Shown here: positions 57,508 to 64,000 of the stretch, piece after piece
Position numbering within the stretch: position 1 is the stretch's first letter
Layout of the letters: each line of letters starts with the position of its first letter
Source: Fallopia convolvulus
Taxonomy: Eukaryota; Streptophyta; Magnoliopsida; Caryophyllales; Polygonaceae
Direction: 5' to 3'
Length of the DNA stretch: 64,000 nucleotides
NCBI GenBank assembly: GCA_964016875.1
Contig: OZ024728.1
Span: 27,389,328-27,453,327 of the forward strand
The notes under the pieces: generated by a model
Told to the model about the DNA's origin: nothing
What the model saw: only the letters and a program-made list of their open reading frames with translations
Databases searched by the model: none
Made by a program: the position numbers and the translations under genes

Positions 57508-58556
57508 CTAGTGGAGCAATTTAGGGAAGACGATATTAAGGATAGGCAAGAGGATGGCGACAAGGACGATTGTGCCGAGGATGACGGCAATGCAAGTCCA
57601 CTTGCGGGAGTTCTTTTGGATCTCCCGGGCCGTGACGAGTTCGTCGGTTCCCCTACGAACGAAGGAGCTGGCATGCGCCACCTGGCTCTCGATGTTGTTT
57701 AGCTGTTGGCCTTGAGCCTCCACCAGGGCCGCCATGTCCAAGAACACTTGGTGCAACTCTATCAGATTCTTCTCTATCTCCTTGACTGAGTCATGCCTTT
57801 CTTGTAGCTCGGAGATGGTGTCCAAGATTTGCCCTCTTCCTTGCTCCTGGATGGCCTTTTGTAGGAAGTTCTCGCTCTCGCCGCTCGCTATTAGGTTCTC
57901 TATAGTACCTTCATCAGCCTTCTCCCCTATTGATCGATCCACATGTAAAACCAAATTAATTACCAAATCTATGCATGTATAGGATATTATTAAGGAAATA
58001 TTTCTCTTTAGATTTCCGTTGTGGGATATACTTAATAATTATACATAGAGAGAGAGATACCTGTAATTGTAAAATATCTACGCTCAATGGTCTCCTTGTA
58101 CTCCTGTTGCATCTTGGCCCTAAGGCGCTGGAAATCATCCATGAGGTCCTTGAGCTTCTTGCCCAATCCAATGACGACGCCGGATCGGGTGCGGTCGGTG
58201 GAGGACCCGGGGCCGCATCCGGGCAAGCTACGGCTGGCGGCGTTGGAGCGCTCGAGGGCCTCGAGCTTGGTCTTGATGAGCTTGGCCCTCTTGAGCACCT
58301 GCTCCACGCCCTTGTCCATGCGAGACCGGAGATCCTTCATGGTCTTTGCATTGTGCACCACCTTGGTCTCCTCGTTCATCTCTTGCAGGTCCTTGTACAT
58401 CTTCTCCACCGCCTTCATCTCCTCCTTGACGCTCTCCACGTCCTCGAAGAACTTGTCCAGGTTCATCCCCTCCGTCCCTGGACCGCCCCCGCTCTCCAGG
58501 TCTCCCCCATTCGGGTCTGAGTATTGCTTAAACGAGCTCGAGAACAAGTCGTTCAT
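57508..58556 (-). CDS. Qa-SNARE syntaxin, SYP124/SYP125-like
   Basis: A plasma-membrane Qa-SNARE that pairs with VAMP and SNAP33-type partners to fuse secretory vesicles. Exons are 58556-58061 and 57926-57508, with donor CAG|GTATCT and acceptor AATAG, joined through a Gly codon; total 304 residues, as in SYP124. The start at 58556 (MNDLFSSSFKQY) matches the family. The N-terminal Habc domain covers about residues 30-150 (MNLDKFFEDVESVKEEM, SLPGCGPGSSTDRTRS), the SNARE helix about 195-265 (QEQGRGQILDTISELQERHD, central Gln layer) and the C-terminal anchor WTCIAVILGTIVLVAILLPI. SYP124/125-like proteins are pollen-enriched in Arabidopsis (family knowledge). SYP121/123 are alternatives; the short tail after the anchor favours 124/125. 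Confidence 0.93.
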
Positions 58557-59508
58557 CTTTCTCAATCTTCTTTAATGTGTACCTATAGGCTATAGCTAGC
58601 TAGGGTTTTTGATACGTACGGTACGGTTTTGCCTAACTAGCTAGCACTCTTGAAATGTTGAAATGGATACACGTACGGTATGGTCTCAATGCTTTGTGTA
58701 TAAAAAATGATTGAGATCGAGTTATAAGGAAATTGTTTGTTTGTTTGTTTGTGTTCCTCTCCGTTAGAGATCGAAGAGAAACAATTAAGGCTAGAAGAAG
58801 AGCACAAAATTAAAGAAGAAGAAATTTGAGGAAAATGGTGAAAGTTTAGAGGGTTAGGGTGCCCTCAAATCTTGTAGTTGTGGGAATGCGAGAAACGTGT
58901 GATTACAACCAATCAATCAAACTGAGCAAAAAAATAAATAGAAAATCTTCAAGGCGTCCTTGTGATTCTCGAAAATTGCCACTTGGGAATCTAATAACGG
59001 TTTTTTAAATAGAAGAGAGGTTGGTTATTGACGGCCGAAAATCTGGTTGCATATAATGGCAAATCTAGCTAGCAGTAGCACCCGAAAGCTTGCGTGTTGG
59101 GCTAGCCGGCTATAGATTAAATGGGCCCAAATCGGGTACAATGAAAACTTACATTTGGGCTAAAATTTGTCTCTGGACGACTGCTGCACCTGCTAAACAC
59201 AAAACGACCTCGTTCTCACTTTTGTTTTATATTCAATTAACGAACCCCCCTTATTATTTCACAGCAAATCTCCATCTCCACCATTTTTCTTTTCTCGCAA
59301 TTCTGGGTTTTCGGTTCCACACCGAAATTCCATCCTTGCTAGCAGAGCATCACACTACTAACATTGGAAGAATAATCTTTCTCCCTACTGTTTCTGGGCT
59401 TTGTTGAAAGTGTAAGCTATATAATCAAATGTGCTCTTGCTTTTGATGATTTTGTTTTTAAATGTGTTATTCATTTATCAGGAAAGTTTTGCAACAAATT
59501 AAAAGGGC
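58557..59508. promoter_or_regulatory. Shared 952-bp interval between divergent syntaxin and CRIB genes
   Basis: The two start codons face away from each other. No single TATA box stands out for either side. Features seen are GTACGTACGGTACGG near 58615, a (TTTG)n run at 58735-58752 and GA-rich DNA at 58770-58850. This interval must hold both promoters unless a gene is missed. Confidence 0.6.
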
Positions 59509-60616
59509 ATGACGTCCAAAATGAAAGGGATCTACAGAGGTTTCAAATTCATTTCCCGTCTCTTTGGTAAAATCCCTTTCTGGGCTCAATAGTGATCTTG
59601 AGTTGAGCTGTTGAGGTAAAGAATAGTTTTGCTTGATATATCTTGTTCGATCTCTTGCAGTGGTCAAGGAGAGAGAGATGGAAATTGGGTACCCGACCGA
59701 TGTAAAACACGTGGCACACATTGGATTGGACGGCCCAGATGGAACTGCACCTGCCTGGGTAAAATTGATACTCTTTGATTTGTGACGTACTTGAATTTGA
59801 TCAATAACAAAGCTTTCTTTCTACCTGTTTTGCGAATCCAACAGATGAGTGAATACAAAAGCACCTCTAATTTTTCTCTGTCATCAGTTGGTGGCTCCTG
59901 CCGAGGTCCTAGTACAGGTATTATTTTGGTCTCTCTCTACGTTGTTATTTGCATTCACCGTTGAGGCTTAAGAAAAAGGAAAACACAAACCTTTCAGTAT
60001 AGGTAGGATATGGTTTCAAATCACGGGCCTTGAATATTTTCAAGATGTGTATAATTTATTGATCTGGTATTGGATCCTAGCGATATATTATTTCTCTTTG
60101 CTTTTGTCAGTTTTATTAAGAAAGGACCTTTGATTTAGGATACTCTGATATATAAATGTGTGTTTTCAGTATGTTGTAATTTAAGTGGCCTAGATTCCAT
60201 GGGTTCCTAGGGAGGGAATTTTGGCCTATTTGTCACGGGGGACCGAGAGGTGTTACTGTTGGTGTGAAGACGGATCAATTTATTCCATTCTAGGGGTTAA
60301 TTTAATTGTCCCCAATTCCGTTTCCAGGGTGTACATCGTATTAAATTAAACGGTCCCTCTCACTTGATAAGTAAGAGCATTGATTCATGGTACCTAGTTC
60401 AATCATTCTATGAATTTTAATGTAAATGTTGTTGTGAAACATATTATGATTTCCCGGGTGACGACTCATGTAGCAGATTTCGAGCGATCCTTCAGGCAGC
60501 AACAAACATCCGATACACTCCACACCTTCTCATCCACCAGCCTCCGCAACGCGCCAAAGAAGCAGAAGCAGAAGCACAAGAATAGGAAATCGTCATCATC
60601 GTCTACAAAGTTGTAG
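59509..60616 (+). CDS. CRIB-domain ROP-interactive protein (RIC-like)
   Basis: A small effector that binds active ROP/RAC GTPases through its CRIB motif and links them to actin, microtubules or secretion at the cell cortex. Proposed exons are 59509-59566, 59661-59758, 59845-59917 and 60477-60616; all junctions have GT/AG and keep frame, giving 122 residues. The N-terminus MTSKMKGIYRGFKFISRLF matches the RIC group. The CRIB motif is IGYPTDVKHVAHIG (about residues 29-42), followed by a short Trp-ending loop. The C-terminus is basic and Ser-rich (PKKQKQKHKNRKSSSSS). RIC4, RIC10 and RIC11 are the closest types I recall; the exact one is open. The last intron of 559 bp is less certain than the others. 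Confidence 0.85.
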
Positions 60617-61182
60617 AGCTCCTCTCCCATGTCATTATGTCAATAGAAGAAGAATCAAAGTTGAGTGTAGTGAAGAAGGTGTCGTTGGGAACACTTGTAT
60701 TGGGATGCAATGTTAGGATTTAAGCATAGTTCAATAAGCTTTTTCAAGAGTCGTTTAGATTGAAACTTGCAAACTTTAATCAACACCGATATGAGCCCGA
60801 AAGGCAAAATTTTCAAAAAAAAAAGACATTTGCCTTAATTGGATATTGATTTTAAAATATTAGATATGACATATATTTCTATTAAAATATTTTTTTTTTC
60901 TTTTAGCAAAACCAAAGACATTCATTCTGCTAAATCACACCAATCATTAGTATCTTCACACCAATCATTAGTATCTTCAAGTTCAAGATGAAAGAAATTA
61001 GAAAAGAAAAAACAAAACCGACATACCGACCTGGTTAAGTGTGGAGAGTTGGATGGTTTGCAAATGAGGGGGTTGTGGTGTATTTATAGGCAAGCCACCA
61101 CTCTTTACAAGGCTAAGGAGAATTCTAGAGAATCCTAGGCCAAGGCCTCTCTAGATCCATCCCTTCTAGACTTCTCCTAATT
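60617..61182. other. 3' flank of CRIB gene with a 22-bp tandem duplication
   Basis: The phrase CACACCAATCATTAGTATCT is present twice in tandem at about 60936-60980. No gene is seen. Confidence 0.55.
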
Positions 61183-62045
61183 GTCACGTCCCGCGACATT
61201 GGGGGTGCAACTCTCAAACAATTGTTGGTTGAGAATAAAGACAAAGGGTTGAAAGACTTCAGGAGTTTGTGGTGGGATCGAAACCTATTCTTCTTGGGAT
61301 GTCGAGGCAAGCCGACCCGGTTAAGTGTGGAGAGTGTCCCTGAATTTGATGCTAATGAAGAATGGTTTGGTCAGGGACTGGAGTCGTTCCCCTGATGAGC
61401 CCAAGGCAGGGCGAAACCAATGATTGTCTTGAGCAAGCAGGCTGGCCCCACAAAAGAGAGGGTGTCGTGCAAACCTCGAAGGGTCGAAACTCTAGAGTGA
61501 GTCTAACTCCATTTCAACTAAAGCTTATCAAGTAGGTAGGGATGTGGAGCATTATTGGAGCGATTCTTGGGAGCCTTCCTAAAATCAAAGTGTACGGGGC
61601 GTTGTCGAGTGAGGGGCGCTATGGGGACCCATGTGAGCTACCGAGTGTCAGAGGCAAGGTCATGCACGATGACGTGCAACTGATTAGGTGGGGGAGGATG
61701 TCACGTCCCATGACATTAGGGGCGTGACTCTCACACAATTATTGGTCGGATATAAATATAAAGGGTTGATTGGTTGAATGACTTTAGGAGATTGTGGTGG
61801 GATGGAAACCTACTCTTCTTGGAATGTCGAGGCAAGTTGGTCCAGTTAAGTGCGGAGGGCTTGTCATAGTCTTGGACTTGAAGGTGATGAAGAGGCCAAC
61901 CCTATCCAAACTGGTCGGGGAATGGAACCGTTCCCCTAATGAGCCTAAAGTGGAGCAAAACTAGTGATTATCTCGGGCGAGCAGGCTGGCCCAGCAAAAA
62001 AGGGGCATCACACAAGCCTCTTAAGGTCGAAACTCTGAGCCCGTG
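61183..62045. repeat. Two diverged direct copies of a repeat of about 340 bp
   Basis: Copy 1 (61183-61500) and copy 2 (61699-62045) share TGTCACGTCCC-GACATT, GGAGTTTGTGGTGGGAT-like, TTCTTGG-ATGTCGAGGCAAG, CGTTCCCCT-ATGAGCC, GAGCAGGCTGGCCC-like blocks in the same order. The stretch around 61020-61180 has the start of a third (GACCTGGTTAAGTGTGGAGAG). No protein is recognised; they are probably transposon-derived. Confidence 0.75.
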
Positions 62046-62690
62046 ACACTTGCATCTAGCCCGTGACACTTGCATCTAGTCTACGCACCCGTGATTTAAA
62101 CAGTACGAAACAACCCAAACTTAATTGAACCAATATGACAAGAAATATCAATGAGATGGGCTCAAAGTAAGGACAAACCCTTCCCATCCCCCTCTCTCTC
62201 TCTCTCCTCCCCTTCCGAAGACGCTAGCGCGATCTTTGACGGGGCCAAAGATGAGCGTTGGTTTAAGAACAATATTATAAGTTTCTATTTATATTATGAA
62301 AATTTTTTTTGTATGGTTTAAATATGTCTCATTAAAATCTCCATTAAAGATCCCAGGAATTCCCCGTCAAAAACAGGGGCATGTCGGGGAATAGGGTGGG
62401 GAAACATCATCCTTGGCCCCGTCCATGCACCAAGGACTTGATTCACCCCCGTCCCCTTTCTTATGTTCCCCGTATCCTCACCCATGACAGGGATTCCCAG
62501 CTGTTGGGACGGAGATTCCCAAGGATTTCCGAAATTCTTCTCTCCCAAGTACAAGCAAAATTTGAAACACAACAATTGACCTAGACACTTAGAAATTTCC
62601 TGTACTTAGTCCTAACTAATTTTATACATTCAAATAACAGATCATGCCATATGAGTTAGAAGAAGAGAGATTACAGATAACGCGGCATTG
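62046..62690. repeat. Tandem duplication and GGGAATCC-rich palindromic segment
   Basis: GCCCGTGACACTTGCATCTA occurs twice in tandem near 62039-62079. At 62350-62535 many short GGGGAAT/ATTCCC words in both orientations give an imperfect inverted-repeat structure, as in some MITE-like elements. A (CT)n tract lies at about 62191-62208. No gene. Confidence 0.55.
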
Positions 62691-63650
62691 CCGGTAAAAT
62701 GTCATTACACCCAAAAAAAAGAGAACAAAAAAAATATTAAAGATCGATGCTTCACCAGAAAAGGGCAACAGGTGTTAGGTTGTCCCTGATGAAATGCCAA
62801 GTAGATGAAAGGCGCCTAGGTTCAGCAGAAGCCTGGCTTACCGTTCATCATCATCCTCATCCTCATCATGACATCATCCCTGCAGTGCTAAAAACAAATG
62901 ATAGTGTTTGGAGCAAAGCTCTCAAAAAATATAACCTTTTAAAATAAGTGCAAACTTGCATCTCAGATCTGATTGCATCTTTGAAATCTAATGCCTAGGG
63001 TTAATCAGAAGCAAGGAATAGGATATAGAAGGGAAATTTCTTAGTATGATCTTCAACTGAAAGGCAACAATGTGGATTGTAACAGCCAACTAAATATACA
63101 TGTACATGATTCTCTGGCATGTTTCCAACATACCTTAAATCTTCAGAACCGATGATTAAACAAATAAAAATCCTACCACTGTTCGTAACCGCAAGTTAAT
63201 GCTACAGGTAACATAGTAACCTTGTCATTAAACTAAGTTCTCATCCGTTTTCTCTGACTGACTAACTTCATAACCCGCCTGCACATGCCAACAAGGAAAC
63301 TGATGATTAGATAAAGCATAAAACATGCCTTCTACCCAGAACTCAAATGTAGCTCAACTCTTCAGCTACTTCATGAAGAAACTAAATTATGCTAAAAAAA
63401 AAAGGTCATCCAAACCCCTTCATCCGTGTTTAAATGCATATAGAAAAATAGCACTTGATAAGTCAAGCTCAATATCAAATTAGTACCTAATGCAAGTATA
63501 TGCCTGTATACATTTCCTTCTCTAATTGCAATCATGCCATCATGCAATCAATCAATCATCTTTCCATAGTGGAAATTAGATCCTAACGTGACTAGAAATG
63601 AAAACAAAGACAGTAATAGAAAACAATACCTCTTCTCATTGACCAAAATC
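62691..63650 (-). other. Probable 3' untranslated region of the PCFS4-like gene, with an intron
   Basis: On the minus strand a donor-like GAAGAG|GTATTG (exon end 63630) and an acceptor-like TGTGCAG (exon resumes 63278) would define an intron after the stop codon. This is inference from splice signals only. No other gene is seen here. Confidence 0.4.
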
Positions 63651-64000
63651 TTAGGTAGGAACATCGCTAGTCTCAGACCTGCATTTGGCGTGAACTATAG
63701 GTCCTACCAGAGATATATCCATTCCAGCTTTAGATCGACCAGGTGCATTTACATATACAGCTCCTTTATACATCCACTCATCTGTTTCATCGCTATAGAA
63801 ATCTTCAAAAGGCTCTCCACACAATGCACATGATTTCTGATCATCATCTGCAGGCACAGCCATCTCTTCCTCATCCTTTTTTTCTTCAGCAGTATCAGTT
63901 GGCAAGAAAAAATTTGGAGCTGCATCAGTTCCCAATGCCTCTGCACCACTTAGCCACATAGCCGTACTTACAAACCATTTACGGGAAGGATTTTGTTTGC
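63651..64000 (-). CDS. PCFS4-like (Pcf11-type) polyadenylation and cleavage factor, C-terminal part
   Basis: Only the 3' end lies in the window; the frame runs in from the right edge. Visible residues are SRKWFVSTAMWLSGAEALG, then an acidic linker (AEEKKDEEEMAVPADDDQKS) and the C-terminal zinc-binding segment CALCGEPFEDFYSDETDEWM ... GPIVHAKC, ending in RSETSDVPT. The CALCG and HAKC pairs provide the Cys/His ligands. This matches the end of Arabidopsis PCFS4, a Pcf11 homologue that acts in mRNA 3'-end cleavage and in control of FCA processing and flowering time (family knowledge). PCFS1 and PCFS5 are shorter relatives and less likely. The CID domain would be off the window. Confidence 0.88.
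   Translation of the reverse strand, partial: KQNPSRKWFVSTAMWLSGAEALGTDAAPNFFLPTDTAEEKKDEEEMAVPADDDQKSCALCGEPFEDFYSDETDEWMYKGAVYVNAPGRSKAGMDISLVGPIVHAKCRSETSDVPT

Noticed and set aside
58087..58575. Plus-strand frames of 160-180 codons opposite the syntaxin
   Set aside because: They are mirror frames of the GC-rich syntaxin exon 1, which is clearly coding on the minus strand.

Overview
This window is nuclear DNA from a flowering plant, most likely a eudicot. The host genes belong to plant-specific families: a C20-type gibberellin 2-oxidase, an SYP12-clade syntaxin, a ROP-interactive CRIB protein and a PCFS4-like polyadenylation factor. Most of the remaining sequence is nested plant LTR retrotransposons and AT-rich spacer. 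No species can be assigned from the sequence alone.

Layout. 1-8.45 kb: a decayed Ty3/gypsy element of the Athila/Tat type on the minus strand (element A), with gag, protease, RT, RNase H and integrase remnants, a tRNA-Asp primer site and a 5' LTR. 8.6-9.8 kb: scrambled Argonaute (PIWI and PAZ) gene fragments. 10.6-12.3 kb: CACTA-type transposon remains. 13.0-15.15 kb: an AT-rich element with terminal inverted repeats sitting between TA microsatellites. 16.1-20.7 kb: GA2ox gene. 21.4-31.85 kb: a non-autonomous LTR element (C) interrupted by a younger non-autonomous LTR element (B, 24,876-30,912, TSD AGAAG). 31.85-47.9 kb: several copies of one LTR family (D) in both orientations, with a solo LTR (E) inside. 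47.9-53.5 kb: degraded gypsy fragments. 53,970-55,806: solo LTR of family D with TSD TCGAC. 56.4-56.9 kb: degenerate tandem array. 57.5-60.6 kb: divergent SYP124/125-like syntaxin and RIC-like CRIB genes. 61.0-62.5 kb: repeats. 63.65-64.0 kb: 3' end of a PCFS4-like gene.

Most interesting points. (1) Element A carries the complement of an essentially complete tRNA-Asp, CCA included, at its primer-binding site instead of the usual 18 or so nt. (2) Family D LTRs contain a short ATG-initiated exon of tandem 15-residue VQVKEEPQ-type repeats. It ends in phase 0 at a consensus splice donor and can be joined in frame to an internal exon that again has a VKIEP motif. (3) In family D the sequence just after the 5' LTR, where a tRNA primer site is expected, is perfectly complementary over 14 nt to a segment inside the same LTR, which suggests non-tRNA or self priming. 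(4) Several unrelated LTR families here are each scattered with their own short self-complementary word.

Among the host genes, the syntaxin and the CRIB protein start 952 bp apart on opposite strands. Both families act in polarised secretion and ROP signalling at the plasma membrane, so a shared promoter is plausible. The GA2ox would inactivate gibberellin precursors, and the PCFS4-like protein acts in mRNA 3'-end processing. These two have no evident functional link to the pair.
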